Made by a program: the position numbers and the translations under genes. 64,000 nt of DNA from Bacteroidota bacterium (GTDB taxonomy: Bacteria > Bacteroidota > Bacteroidia > Chitinophagales > Chitinophagaceae): NCBI GenBank assembly GCA_005798905.1, contig SYIK01000010.1, forward strand, positions 1 to 64,000, in the 5' to 3' direction. Within the stretch, counting starts at the first letter, position 1. Every line of letters begins with the position of its first letter. A model generated the notes under the pieces. That model had not been told where the DNA came from. It was given only the letters and a program-made list of their open reading frames with translations, and did no database searches. This document shows, piece after piece, positions 52,691-62,442 of the stretch.

Positions 52691-53806
52691 TTATTTATTT
52701 AATTGCAAATCTGTCAATAACATATAGTGATCGCTATAATTATTTACCACTCGGTGAAATTGTTTTACGCTAAATAATTTATCTGTAAAAATATAATCAA
52801 TACGAAGCGTGGGAGATAACCCACTATACGTGCGCCCAATTCCAATTCCTCTTTCAAGAAATGCATCCTGCATTTCTCCGCGAATTTTATAATACGTATT
52901 TGAATTGGGAACATCGTTAAAATCGCCACACACTATTTTTGGGAAAGGACTGTCGTCCGAAATTTTTCTTACAACATCTGCTTGCGTGCTGCGCAATACA
53001 ATTGCTCTTTTAAGTTTTGATAGAATTGTTTTTGAGTTTGAAAACAAGCTATCGTCGGCGTTTGTAATATCTGCAATTGCTTTGTATTCTTTTTTTCGAA
53101 ATTGAACAGATTGTAAATGAGTGGTAAAAATGCGCAGGGTGTCATTATTAATTTTTATATCTGCATAAATTAAAGCTTCCGGTGTTGCGGGTCTGAAATA
53201 GCGCACAATGCCCGAATCCACAATTGGAAATTTTGAAAATATAGCAGAGCCGACATATTGTTTTTGTTTGGTGGAATCGTACGAAAAATAAAAATAGGGA
53301 TAGCCCATTGCTTTCACTTCTTTGATATTGTTATAAAAATTTTTATCGAAAGAATAAAAAAACTCTTGTAGACAAAGTACATCTGCTTTTTGTGTTTTTA
53401 ATTGATGCAGCATTTTTAAACGCAGCTGACTTCCTTGGTTGTTATTGCGCCGCCATTCTCTAAAACGGGCCACATTCCAACTTACAATGCGTATTTGCGA
53501 ATCGGATTCTTTGTGTTCAAATTTTTCGGAAGAATTGAACGCAATAAAAACACTAATGCTTTTATACCCACTTGCCAATACAATTAATGGTATTAAAATC
53601 AGTTTTGGTTTTGTTATTAACCACCAAACCACAAACCCAATTTGTATTGCCAATAATATTGGAAACCCGATTCCTAAAATAGAAAGCGGCCACCAATAAA
53701 CTGGACTAAAATAAGGTGCAACACAAGAAAGTAAAAACAAAATTGCGGTTACCGCATTTGCAATAATACTTATTTTTTTAGCTGCAGTTCTGATTAATGA
53801 TGGCAT
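52691..53806 (-). CDS. Endonuclease/exonuclease/phosphatase family membrane protein
   Basis: This 371-residue protein has two or three N-terminal membrane helices (about residues 12-33, 38-60 and 65-85) and then a DNase I-like domain. The catalytic residues are visible in SWNVARF, LCLQEF, CGDFNDVPNS and NYSDHYM. The fold serves nucleases, inositol and sphingolipid phosphatases. With membrane anchoring, an extracytoplasmic phosphodiesterase is plausible. It lies upstream of cysS on the same strand. Confidence 0.85.
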   Translation of the reverse strand: MPSLIRTAAKKISIIANAVTAILFLLSCVAPYFSPVYWWPLSILGIGFPILLAIQIGFVVWWLITKPKLILIPLIVLASGYKSISVFIAFNSSEKFEHKESDSQIRIVSWNVARFREWRRNNNQGSQLRLKMLHQLKTQKADVLCLQEFFYSFDKNFYNNIKEVKAMGYPYFYFSYDSTKQKQYVGSAIFSKFPIVDSGIVRYFRPATPEALIYADIKINNDTLRIFTTHLQSVQFRKKEYKAIADITNADDSLFSNSKTILSKLKRAIVLRSTQADVVRKISDDSPFPKIVCGDFNDVPNSNTYYKIRGEMQDAFLERGIGIGRTYSGLSPTLRIDYIFTDKLFSVKQFHRVVNNYSDHYMLLTDLQLNK

Positions 53807-53832
53807 TAATCGAAGTTACGAAGCTTCTGCAC

Positions 53833-54570
53833 TTATTTTTTATTTGTTGGATGAAACAAATTATTAATGCCATTAAATAAATTATTTAACGGTTTGCTTG
53901 GGTCGTATCCGAACTTTAATAACAAAACCAATAAAACGCCGATTAATCCTCCGGCAATATCTGCAATAATTTCTCCGGTTGTTTTTGGTGTAAACAAATC
54001 AACGACAATATAAATTGCAGTAATTGCAAAAAGTGGAATGCCGCCTTTTAGCATTGGAAAAATTCGATAAGTTGGCGCTAACATTGTTGCGGAAATAGCA
54101 ATAGAAAAAACACCCGCCGATGCACCAATAATTGATGAATTGCTTGGCATTTGTTGCAACAAAATATTTGAAAAAATAATTGAAATTACCGCACCGCCCA
54201 TTGCACCGTAAATAAAAAACGGAATTATTTTTTCCCTGCTCGTAACTTCTTGAAAGAAAAATCCAAACAACAGCAACCAAATCATATTGCCAATAAAATC
54301 CCAAGAGTTAGCGTGATAAAAAAAATGAGTGATGATTGTCCACGGTTTATCAATCAATGTTTGAAAATGTAACGGAAGTGCGAGATTTTCGTAAATGTTT
54401 TTCGAAAAAAGAAGAGCAGCTTCTTCTTTGCCATATGTTATTAAAAAATAAACATTGATAAATGAAAATAACACAAATACCGAAAACTGAATTATAAACA
54501 GTTGCAGAAGTGGGTTTTCTTTTTGATCAAAAGAAATGCGTTGTTTTTTTTGCTCTTCATCAAAGTTCAT
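53833..54570 (-). CDS. Rhomboid-like membrane protein, probably without protease activity
   Basis: This 245-residue protein of the rhomboid fold has six membrane segments. GASAGVFSIAIS keeps the serine of the active site. In the last helix, where catalytic members have AHxxG, the sequence reads IIADIAGGLIG, so the catalytic histidine is absent. It follows a normal rhomboid gene on the same strand (25 bases away). The likely role is a binding or regulatory pseudoprotease; a lipid-related function cannot be excluded. Confidence 0.8.
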   Translation of the reverse strand: MNFDEEQKKQRISFDQKENPLLQLFIIQFSVFVLFSFINVYFLITYGKEEAALLFSKNIYENLALPLHFQTLIDKPWTIITHFFYHANSWDFIGNMIWLLLFGFFFQEVTSREKIIPFFIYGAMGGAVISIIFSNILLQQMPSNSSIIGASAGVFSIAISATMLAPTYRIFPMLKGGIPLFAITAIYIVVDLFTPKTTGEIIADIAGGLIGVLLVLLLKFGYDPSKPLNNLFNGINNLFHPTNKK

Positions 54571-54595
54571 TCGAAAAAATTTATTTGTCGTTCGA

Positions 54596-55210
54596 TTAAT
54601 AAAATGTTTTTTTTGTTTTGTTCCAAATAATGATGGTAATCAAACCAGCCAACGCACCGCCCAAATGTGCCCAATGTGCAATATTATCTCCACCAGCATT
54701 TGCCACACCACCAAAAACATCAATTGCTGCTAATCCAACAAGAGCCCATTTTGCTTTTATGGGAATTGGGATAAACATTAAATACAATTCTGTATTAGGA
54801 AATAAATAAGCAAATGCCGCGAAAAGCCCCATGATGGCCCCCGAAGCGCCAACAGCAACTGTAAAATTTCCCATAATTTGTTGTGCAAACGCGGCCGCTA
54901 TTCCACATAAAAGATAGAAAAAAAGAAATCGTTTTGCCCCCCAATGATTTTCTAAAATTTTACCAAACATCCACAAACTAAACATGTTGAAAAATAAATG
55001 GCCCATACTTCCATGCATAAACATGTGTGTAACAAACTGAAATGGTTGAAACAAATCTGAGTCCCATTTAAACAAACCTCCGTAATAAATCAAATCAACT
55101 ATTCGTTGTTGAAATATTATTTGTCCAAAAAATACAATCCCATTTATTATTAATAAATTTTTTACAACCGGAGGAAAATTATTTGGTCGCGTAAATTGAA
55201 AGTTACTCAT
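54596..55210 (-). CDS. Rhomboid family intramembrane serine protease
   Basis: This 204-residue protein has six membrane segments. The catalytic serine stands in VGASGAIMGLF and the catalytic histidine in HWAHLGGALAGL. MFMHGSMGHLFFNMFSLW is the conserved first-loop/helix stretch. It cleaves membrane proteins within the bilayer; its substrates are unknown. It overlaps rlmD by four bases and is followed by the rhomboid-like gene, so the three form an operon. Confidence 0.92.
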   Translation of the reverse strand: MSNFQFTRPNNFPPVVKNLLIINGIVFFGQIIFQQRIVDLIYYGGLFKWDSDLFQPFQFVTHMFMHGSMGHLFFNMFSLWMFGKILENHWGAKRFLFFYLLCGIAAAFAQQIMGNFTVAVGASGAIMGLFAAFAYLFPNTELYLMFIPIPIKAKWALVGLAAIDVFGGVANAGGDNIAHWAHLGGALAGLITIIIWNKTKKTFY

Positions 55211-56643
55211 TGGGTAAATTTAGTTTTTAGTTTTAGCTGCACCACATTTTCGATATGCTGCGTGTGTGGAAACATATCGACAGGTTGCACTTTTGTAACA
55301 AAATATTTTTCGCCAAGCAAGTTCAAATCTCTTGCTTGTGTGGATGGATTGCAACTTACATAAACAACAGTCGGCGCTTCTATTTCAAGAATTTTTTTAA
55401 CCAACTTTTCGTGCATACCTGCGCGAGGCGGATCGGTAATAATTACATCTGGCCTTCCGTTTGTTGCAAAAAAATCATCGTTGCAAACAGTAATTACATC
55501 TCCATCAAAAAATTCGGCATGAGAAACATTGTTCAATTTTGCATTTTCTTTTGCGTCTTCAATTGCCGCTGTAATCATTTCAACGCCAATTATTTTTTTT
55601 GCAAATTGGCTAACAAAAATTCCAATACTACCGGTGCCACAATAAAGGTCGTACACGGTTTCGTTTCCTGTCAATTCTGCAAATTCTTTTGTTGTGTTAT
55701 ATAATTTTTCCGCCTGTTTTGTATTGGTTTGAAAAAAAGATTTTGGGCCAACTTTAAAACAAAAAATTTTGCCGCTATCTTTTTCAATTAATTTTTCAAT
55801 AATAAATCCATTTCCAGAATACACGATTGGCTTTAAATCATAAATGCTGTCGTTGAATTTTGTATTAATGGTGTAAAGCAGTGCGGTGATTTCTGGGAAT
55901 TGTTTTTTCACATTTTCCATCAATAGCATTTGTTTTTCCGAATCATCATCTGCAAACACAATATTCACCATTACTTCGCCTGTGGTGCTTGTTCTAACTT
56001 GAGCGTTTCTTAAAAAACCAATATGTGATTTATAATCATAAAAAGTAAAATCATTTGCTCGGGCAAAAGAGGAAATAAAATTTCTTATCGCATTGGAAGG
56101 GTCTGCTTGTAGCCAACATTTTTCTATTTCCACTACTTTATCAAACCACCCTCTTGCATGAAATCCGGCAGCGCCTGTTTTGTATATTTCATTTTTATCA
56201 ACCGGTGGTGTTGCAAAAAATTCTTTGCTGCTAAATGTAAACTCCAATTTGTTTCGATAGTTCTCTGTTTCCTCCGCTCCGATAATTGGAAAAATCGGTG
56301 GCAAAGAAATTTTTCCAATTCTTTTTAAAGTTTCTTCGACTTGTTTTTGTTTATATTTTAATTGATGTTCGTATGGCAACATTTGCCATTGACAACCGCC
56401 GCAAACGCCAAAGTGTTTGCAGATTGGCTTTACACGGTCGTTGGAAAAAGTATGAAACCGAACCGGATAACCTTCTGCCCAATCTTTTTTACTTTTTGTT
56501 AATTGTAAATCCACAACGTCGCCGGGCACAGCTTTTTCAATAAATATTGCCTTGCCGTCAATTCGCGAAATACATTTTCCTTCTCCGGCATAATCTTCCA
56601 CCAAAACATTTTCTAAAATTCTATTTTTTTGTTTTCTTTTCAC
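55207..56643 (-). CDS. rlmD: 23S rRNA (uracil-5)-methyltransferase, RlmD/RumA type
   Basis: This 478-residue enzyme has an N-terminal TRAM domain, then CKHFGVCGGCQWQ, which with further cysteines binds an iron-sulfur cluster. SAM-binding is in DLYCGTGSIGIF, and the catalytic part in ITDPPRAGM and YVSCNPSTQARD (nucleophilic Cys). The start codon is GTG at 56643, four bases after a -7 box. It heads the operon with the two rhomboid genes. Assignment to RlmD rather than RlmC is by length and cluster; uncertain in Bacteroidota. Confidence 0.88.
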   Translation of the reverse strand: MKRKQKNRILENVLVEDYAGEGKCISRIDGKAIFIEKAVPGDVVDLQLTKSKKDWAEGYPVRFHTFSNDRVKPICKHFGVCGGCQWQMLPYEHQLKYKQKQVEETLKRIGKISLPPIFPIIGAEETENYRNKLEFTFSSKEFFATPPVDKNEIYKTGAAGFHARGWFDKVVEIEKCWLQADPSNAIRNFISSFARANDFTFYDYKSHIGFLRNAQVRTSTTGEVMVNIVFADDDSEKQMLLMENVKKQFPEITALLYTINTKFNDSIYDLKPIVYSGNGFIIEKLIEKDSGKIFCFKVGPKSFFQTNTKQAEKLYNTTKEFAELTGNETVYDLYCGTGSIGIFVSQFAKKIIGVEMITAAIEDAKENAKLNNVSHAEFFDGDVITVCNDDFFATNGRPDVIITDPPRAGMHEKLVKKILEIEAPTVVYVSCNPSTQARDLNLLGEKYFVTKVQPVDMFPHTQHIENVVQLKLKTKFTQ

Positions 56644-56647
56644 GGCG

Positions 56648-56655
56648 CAAAACTA
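56648..56655 (-). promoter_or_regulatory. -7 box next to the rlmD start
   Basis: On the minus strand the box is TAGTTTTG, ending four bases before the GTG start. A leaderless transcript with GTG is predicted. Confidence 0.45.
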
Positions 56656-56722
56656 CGGTTTCAAGCACGACTGTTGCTTTTTGTATTTAGCTTTCTTTAA
56701 CAACTCCGTACATTGAATTAAA

Positions 56723-56730
56723 TATCTTTG
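56723..56730 (+). promoter_or_regulatory. -7 box of the thioredoxin-like gene
   Basis: TATCTTTG matches TAnnTTTG and lies 20 bases before the ATG at 56751, giving a leader of about 15 bases. Confidence 0.45.
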
Positions 56731-56750
56731 TCTCTTAACAGTTTTTCAGC

Positions 56751-58196
56751 ATGAAACGATTTATCTTTTTTATTTTTTTAGCATTTTTAAACTTAGTTGT
56801 CGTAGGACAAGAATCCGCGTTTGAGCTAAAAGTAAATTTTAAGCCGTATAAAAATCAATACATTTATCTTGGCTATTATCTTGGAAAACAAAAACCCATT
56901 GTTGATTCGGTTCTTTTGGACGAAAACAGTTTTGGCGTTTTTAAAAGTGATAAAAAAAAGGAGCGCGGTGTTTACTTAATTGGCTTTCCAAACAAATCGG
57001 GTTACTTCGAATTGCTACTTGATAAAGAACAAAAATTTTCAGTTTCTGCCGATAGCAGCGACGTGTTGAATTCGCTAAAATTTGAAAGCTCTTTCGACAA
57101 TAATTTATTTATTGAATACCAAAAATTTACGGCTTCGAAAGGAAAAGAAATAGAAGCAGCAAAACAACAATTGGTTTTAGCAAAAACAAAAACAGATTCC
57201 CTTTTTTGGATAAATGCTGCGGAAAAAAGCAGCAATGAAATTCATCAAAATCGTGCGCATTATGCAACACAATATCCCGATGCGACAATCACAGCTTTAT
57301 TGAATGCAATGAAAGTGCCGACGATTCCTCCGATTGCGGAACACCCCAATGGAAAATACGATTCGGTTTTTGCATATCAATTTTATAAAAATCATTTTTG
57401 GGATAATGTTGATTTTTTTGACGAACGATTAGTCCGTACTTCTTTTTTTGAAGAAAAATTGGACCAGTTTTTCGAACAAGTTGTTTATCCAAATCCCGAT
57501 TCGGTTATAAAAGAAATAAACTGGATGCTCGGCTATGCAAGCATTAACGCTGAAATGGAAAAATTTTTATTGGTAAAATTTGTCAACCGTTATCTCAACA
57601 TGAAATACATGTGGGATGATCTTGTTTACGTTCATTTATTTGAAAAATATTTTTCTCAAAAAGAATACGAGTGGCTTACAGAAAAAGGGAAGAAAATTAT
57701 TTTTGATCGTGCGTATAATTTAATGGCGAATTTGTTTGGCTCTCAAGCCAATAATATTGAATTACCCGACAGTAGCGGAATTCCTCAGCATCTTTATTCA
57801 ATTTCAAATCCATATACGGTGGTTGTTTTTTGGGATCCGACTTGCGGGCATTGTAAAGAAACGCTTCCAAAAATGGATTCTATTTATAAAGCAAAATGGA
57901 AAATTGCGAATGTAAAAATATTTGCAATTGCAAAAGAAACTGATGGCAGTAAAAAAGACTGGTTACAGTTTATAAATGAACACAAACTTGAAGAATGGCA
58001 ACATGTATATTATTCCAAGGCCGATAACGACACCAGGGTAAATAACAATATCCCAAGTTATTTTCAGCTTTACGATGTGCAAACTGTTCCTTCTTTGTAT
58101 TTATTGGATAAAGACAAACGAATCTTAGCTAAAAAAATTCCTTTTGAGCAATTAGACGAAGTGCTTCAATATAAATTAAAAGAAAAAAACAAGTAG
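56751..58196 (+). CDS. Secreted thioredoxin-like protein with N-terminal DUF4369-type domain
   Basis: This 481-residue protein has a signal peptide ending near VVGQ. The first 130 residues resemble the DUF4369 beta domain, the middle 200 are helical (DUF5106-like), and the last 150 form a TlpA/AhpC-type thioredoxin domain. Its active site is WDPTCGHCKETLP. Such proteins act in the periplasm or at the surface in thiol-disulfide exchange, often in cytochrome or protein maturation. It stands alone on the plus strand. Confidence 0.85.
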   Translation: MKRFIFFIFLAFLNLVVVGQESAFELKVNFKPYKNQYIYLGYYLGKQKPIVDSVLLDENSFGVFKSDKKKERGVYLIGFPNKSGYFELLLDKEQKFSVSADSSDVLNSLKFESSFDNNLFIEYQKFTASKGKEIEAAKQQLVLAKTKTDSLFWINAAEKSSNEIHQNRAHYATQYPDATITALLNAMKVPTIPPIAEHPNGKYDSVFAYQFYKNHFWDNVDFFDERLVRTSFFEEKLDQFFEQVVYPNPDSVIKEINWMLGYASINAEMEKFLLVKFVNRYLNMKYMWDDLVYVHLFEKYFSQKEYEWLTEKGKKIIFDRAYNLMANLFGSQANNIELPDSSGIPQHLYSISNPYTVVVFWDPTCGHCKETLPKMDSIYKAKWKIANVKIFAIAKETDGSKKDWLQFINEHKLEEWQHVYYSKADNDTRVNNNIPSYFQLYDVQTVPSLYLLDKDKRILAKKIPFEQLDEVLQYKLKEKNK

Positions 58197-58230
58197 CCTA
58201 AAATTATCCTCAAAATATTGGCGGTAGCTA

Positions 58231-59301
58231 TTAGTCGAAATTTTTATTTTCACCCGCTTTTACAGCTTGTGCATTAAGAACAACTTTTTCTTTTCTTCCT
58301 TGATTGTTCTGCCCCTGAACAACAAACGCAACAACTCTGCATTTTGTTAAATCGTATCCAGTTGCATTAATTACAAGCGATTTGTCGTAGGTCACCCCTT
58401 TTACTTGCTTCTCAGTTGGAATAGTTTCGCCAAAAAGATCGAGACCAGTTGCCCGTAATATTGCATTGTGCACATAGCCACTTATTGGATTTGGTAATCC
58501 GAAATAGTTATAATTTGCTTGTTGATAAACAATTCCGTCTTCTAATAAATAAACAACCAATTTAAGGTTTACACTTGTAGTAACATCAAACTTTACTTTA
58601 GCAGTAACATTTACCGTGTTTCCAGAAATCGTTGTTGTAAAAGCCAATCCCAATGGCGCTCTGCGATTAGTAAACTGAGCATCAAGTTGAGCAGTATTTT
58701 CATTCCATTTTACATCGCGATCCACCCATGCCGAAGGATACCCTGTAACACTAAAAGAATTTGCCAATTGGGAGTGAGCTGAGAAAGTAAATGGATCATT
58801 GCTTGGGCCATGGTTGGCAATTATCAAACAATTGGGATGCCCTGCATTAACATAGTTCTCTAATGCTATACCCACTCGTGGGCAATGACCACACCATGTA
58901 CCTGTATAATCTTCTACAATTATTTTTTGAGCAAAAGGAGACGGACCAGCATTAACTGCTGTTAGTATGACTTCTGGAGAAGCAATTCCCGACTTGGTTG
59001 CTTTTATTGTATAGGACCCAGGTGTTGATGTCCAAAAAGAAGTACGAGGATAGCTTGCATTATCAATATATATTGTACTTGCACTTGTTACATCATTTCC
59101 GCCTTGATCTTTTACTGTAAAAACAGCTTCTTCCCACCCGTCTGCAAATATTTGCGACTTATTTAGAGTAACAGTAAGTGTGCTTGCAGGCGGCGGTGGT
59201 GGAGGTGTTGGTGGTGTTGTACCTGTTTTTGGTTTTTTTGTACAAGCTCCTAAAACTAGGAGTGTTGTGAATAACAACAAATAGGGTTTTAATTTTTTCA
59301 T
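58231..59301 (-). CDS. Omp28-related lipoprotein with thioredoxin-like CxxC
   Basis: This 356-residue protein has a lipobox LGAC at residues 17-20 and a proline-rich linker with eight or more prolines. An immunoglobulin-like domain follows, then an Omp28-type region containing VEDYTGTWCGHCPRVG (CxxC of a thioredoxin fold). Omp28 proteins are outer membrane lipoproteins of Bacteroidota with unclear function. It is divergent from the small TlpA gene and near another thioredoxin-like gene. Confidence 0.85.
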   Translation of the reverse strand: MKKLKPYLLLFTTLLVLGACTKKPKTGTTPPTPPPPPPASTLTVTLNKSQIFADGWEEAVFTVKDQGGNDVTSASTIYIDNASYPRTSFWTSTPGSYTIKATKSGIASPEVILTAVNAGPSPFAQKIIVEDYTGTWCGHCPRVGIALENYVNAGHPNCLIIANHGPSNDPFTFSAHSQLANSFSVTGYPSAWVDRDVKWNENTAQLDAQFTNRRAPLGLAFTTTISGNTVNVTAKVKFDVTTSVNLKLVVYLLEDGIVYQQANYNYFGLPNPISGYVHNAILRATGLDLFGETIPTEKQVKGVTYDKSLVINATGYDLTKCRVVAFVVQGQNNQGRKEKVVLNAQAVKAGENKNFD

Positions 59302-59402
59302 GTAGCTAATTTAAAGTTTAAAAACAGAAGTACAGATTAAAATTAGTAACTTTTTTCTTAAACCCTTGAAATTTCTGTAAGTTTACCCGCACTAAGCTTA
59401 AC

Positions 59403-59888
59403 ATGATGAAAAAAAATTACCTTTTAGCAGCCCTTTTATTTTCGGTTTATTTTACATCTGCTCAAAATTTTTTGCCAGATGTTAACATCAAGTCGCTCTC
59501 TGGAAAAACTGTTTCTTTTGCCTCGTTTGCAAACAACAACGATACAGCAATTATTGTAAGTCTTTGGGCTACATGGTGTATTCCTTGTATTCTAGAGTTG
59601 GAAACAATAAGTGAGCAATATGAGGAAAAACAAAAAGAAACTCCATTTAAATTTATCGCTATTTCAATCGACGATGCACGAACATCTCAAAGAGTCAAAC
59701 CTTTTGTACGCGGCAAGGGCTGGCCTTTCGAAATTTATTTGGACACAAATAGCGATTTAAAACGAGCGTTAAATATTAATGATGTTCCCCATATTCTGAT
59801 TATTAAAAAAGGGGAAATCATTTACCAACACAACGGGTATGTTGCAGGAAACGAAGAGGAACTTTTTGAAAAATTGAAATCTAATTAG
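59403..59888 (+). CDS. TlpA-type secreted thioredoxin
   Basis: This 161-residue protein has a signal peptide ending near TSAQ. The single thioredoxin domain carries WATWCIPCILELE as its active site and the cis-proline in NDVPHILI. It would reduce disulfides in the periplasm. It lies 17 bases before the DUF6029 gene and divergent from the Omp28-type gene; the three likely act on one exported protein or surface process. Confidence 0.9.
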   Translation: MMKKNYLLAALLFSVYFTSAQNFLPDVNIKSLSGKTVSFASFANNNDTAIIVSLWATWCIPCILELETISEQYEEKQKETPFKFIAISIDDARTSQRVKPFVRGKGWPFEIYLDTNSDLKRALNINDVPHILIIKKGEIIYQHNGYVAGNEEELFEKLKSN

Positions 59889-59905
59889 ACCACATACAAT
59901 AAAAC

Positions 59906-61477
59906 ATGAAGCAACTTTATTTTCTATCGCTAATACTAATAATCAATACAATTGTTTTGGGGCAAAATAACGGTGGAGTTTTTAGCGGAAGTTTTGACTC
60001 GTACAACCAATTGTACCGCAAAGACATCAAAATAGGTGCTATTTTACCACAAGACAAAGTAGGTTCTAATAATTATTTAAAATTAGATTATAAACAGAAA
60101 AAATTTAGCGGTGGCGTGCAATTCGAAGCCTATTTACCGTCTGTACAAGGTTTTCCTTTTATTGCAAACGGTAACAAAATAGCTAATAAATATTTTAAAT
60201 ATACTACTTCTAATTTTTCGTTGCAAGTGGGCGATTTTTATGAGCAATTTGGAAGCGGTCTTGTTTTTCGTGCATGGGAAAGTAGGCAAATAGGAATTAA
60301 TACTGCATTGGAAGGTGTCAACTTGCAAGTAGCTCCATTTCCATTTCTTAATGTAAAAGCAATTTATGGAAGACAACGAAAAAATTTTGAATATGCAAAC
60401 AGTAATATACGAGCCATAGATGCGGAAATTGATTTTTCAAAATTGAACATGAGTGCTAAAACAAGAACTGTTATTGGTTTTAGTTTTGTAAGCCGTTATC
60501 AACAATACACAGGACCGATTCAAAATTTTCCTGCAACGGTTAATGCAACTTCTACACGGTTAGATATTGGCGGTGCAACCACTTCCGTTTCTTTGGAAAT
60601 GGTAAACAAAAAAAGTGATCCACACGACGCAAATAATTTTGACAAGAAAAATGGAAAAACATTTTTAGCCAATCTCACTTTTAGTAAAAATAATTTAGGG
60701 GCAACTGCTACTTTTCGAAGTTTAAAAAACATGAGTTACCGAAGTGAGCGAGAAGCTGTTGGTAGTGTTGGCTTTATGAACTTTGTCCCAGCATTAACTA
60801 AACAACACGATTATTTAATTACCAATATTTATGTATACAATGCACAAAGAAAAGGAGAAATTGGCGGACAAACTGATTGGTTTTATTATGCACCAAAAGG
60901 CAGTGTACTTGGTGGAAAATATGGTTCAAATTTTTCGTTGAATTATGCTTCGTATAGCGGACTTAAAAACGAAAACAACATTTTTAGTTTTAGTAATGAC
61001 AATTATTTTCACGATTTAAATTTAGAATGGAAGAAAAAATTGAATGAAAAATTGTCAATTATTTTATTATATCAAAATGTTTTTTACAACCGTTTAGTTA
61101 TAGAAGGAGAGCCGCTTCCCGATGTAAAATCAAATGCATTTGTTATTAATACTGTTTATAAATACGCAAAGAAAAAAACATTTCGTTTCGAATTACAACA
61201 TTTATCTACAAAACAAGACAAGGGAAATTGGGCTGCTGTACTTACAGAATTTTCATTCGCTCCAAAGTTTACATTTTATTTAAGCGATTTGTACAACTAT
61301 GGTGTTACCGATATTCATTATCCAACAGTTGGAGGAAGCTATACCAAGTCGGGAACAAGATTTGGCTTAAGTTATGGAAGACAAAGAGCGGGACTATTTT
61401 GTGTTGGAGGGGTTTGCCGTTTTGTTCCTGCATCGAGCGGGTTTACAGCAACGCTTACAACTACATTTCATAAATAA
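59906..61477 (+). CDS. DUF6029-like outer membrane beta-barrel protein
   Basis: This 523-residue protein has a signal peptide ending near VLGQ. The sequence alternates polar and hydrophobic residues as in outer membrane barrels and contains VGDFYEQFGSGLVFRAWESRQ near residue 105. It matches the DUF6029 family as remembered, whose function is unknown. It is translated just after the TlpA gene. A FCVGGVC cysteine pair near the C terminus could be a substrate for the neighbouring thiol proteins. Confidence 0.75.
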   Translation: MKQLYFLSLILIINTIVLGQNNGGVFSGSFDSYNQLYRKDIKIGAILPQDKVGSNNYLKLDYKQKKFSGGVQFEAYLPSVQGFPFIANGNKIANKYFKYTTSNFSLQVGDFYEQFGSGLVFRAWESRQIGINTALEGVNLQVAPFPFLNVKAIYGRQRKNFEYANSNIRAIDAEIDFSKLNMSAKTRTVIGFSFVSRYQQYTGPIQNFPATVNATSTRLDIGGATTSVSLEMVNKKSDPHDANNFDKKNGKTFLANLTFSKNNLGATATFRSLKNMSYRSEREAVGSVGFMNFVPALTKQHDYLITNIYVYNAQRKGEIGGQTDWFYYAPKGSVLGGKYGSNFSLNYASYSGLKNENNIFSFSNDNYFHDLNLEWKKKLNEKLSIILLYQNVFYNRLVIEGEPLPDVKSNAFVINTVYKYAKKKTFRFELQHLSTKQDKGNWAAVLTEFSFAPKFTFYLSDLYNYGVTDIHYPTVGGSYTKSGTRFGLSYGRQRAGLFCVGGVCRFVPASSGFTATLTTTFHK

Positions 61478-62428
61478 TTATAGCTGCTTTATTACATTGG
61501 CTATCACATTTGGTTTGCCTAATGTATAATAATGTAAAACAGGGGCTCCGGCTTCTTTCAATTCTTTCGACTGAGCCAACAACCACTCTTCGCCCACTTT
61601 TTCAGCAGCTTCATCATCTACACATTTATTAATTGCGTTTGAAAGATCGAAAGGAATGTCTACATAAAATGTGTTCGGGATAATGCTAAGTTGTTTTTTT
61701 GTACTAATTGGTTTCAGTCCTGGAATAATTGGAACAGTAATACCTGCCTCACGACAGGCTTTTTCAAATGCAAAGAATTTTTTATTATTAAAAAACATTT
61801 GTGTAACAATATATTCGGCACCTGCATCTACCTTATTTTTCAAGTGCATTAAATCTGTTTGCATGTTTACTGCTTCGAAATGTTTTTCAGGATAACCTGC
61901 TACGCCAATACAAAAAGTTGTTCCATTGGTTCCTTTTAATTCTTCTTCCAAATAAATTCCTTTGTTAAGATTGTCAACTTGTTTTAATAAATCAATTGCA
62001 TATCTATGTCCGCCAATTTCCGGAACAAAAGTTGGTTCATTTTTTTCTGCGTCGCCACGCAATACCAATACATTGTCAATTCCTAAATAATTCAAAGTTA
62101 GTAGTGCATCTTCGGTATCTTCTATATTAAATCCGCCACAAATCAAATGTGGAACGGTATCTACTCGATAACGATTCATGATTGAACCGCAAATTGCTTC
62201 CGTTCCTGGACGTTTTCGATACACTACTTTTTCAACGCTACCATCGGGTTTTTTTTTGTTTTTATGTTCGCTTCTATGATAAGTAACATTAATAAAGGAT
62301 GGATTGAATTCCATTAAAATATCTAAATGATCATAAACAGCCTGTATCCCTTTTCCTTTTAAAGGAGGAAGTATTTCAAGAGAAACAAGGGTTCCGTTTG
62401 CTTTGCGAATATGGTCAATTACTTTCAT
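61478..62428 (-). CDS. metF: Methylenetetrahydrofolate reductase
   Basis: This 316-residue flavoprotein reduces 5,10-methylenetetrahydrofolate to 5-methyltetrahydrofolate for methionine synthesis. VSLEILPP holds the catalytic glutamate region; FINVTYH, VLRGD and FIGVAGYPEKH-like (CIGVAGYPEKH) are family motifs, and QMFFNNKKF is the folate region. The ATG at 62428 is chosen over one seven codons upstream. It abuts the DUF6029 stop on the opposite strand. Confidence 0.93.
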   Translation of the reverse strand: MKVIDHIRKANGTLVSLEILPPLKGKGIQAVYDHLDILMEFNPSFINVTYHRSEHKNKKKPDGSVEKVVYRKRPGTEAICGSIMNRYRVDTVPHLICGGFNIEDTEDALLTLNYLGIDNVLVLRGDAEKNEPTFVPEIGGHRYAIDLLKQVDNLNKGIYLEEELKGTNGTTFCIGVAGYPEKHFEAVNMQTDLMHLKNKVDAGAEYIVTQMFFNNKKFFAFEKACREAGITVPIIPGLKPISTKKQLSIIPNTFYVDIPFDLSNAINKCVDDEAAEKVGEEWLLAQSKELKEAGAPVLHYYTLGKPNVIANVIKQL

Positions 62429-62442
62429 TTGTAAATTGTTTG

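Noticed and set aside
55255-55704. 149-residue plus-strand frame inside rlmD
   Set aside because: It is a cysteine- and phenylalanine-rich shadow; the minus-strand rlmD motifs are decisive.
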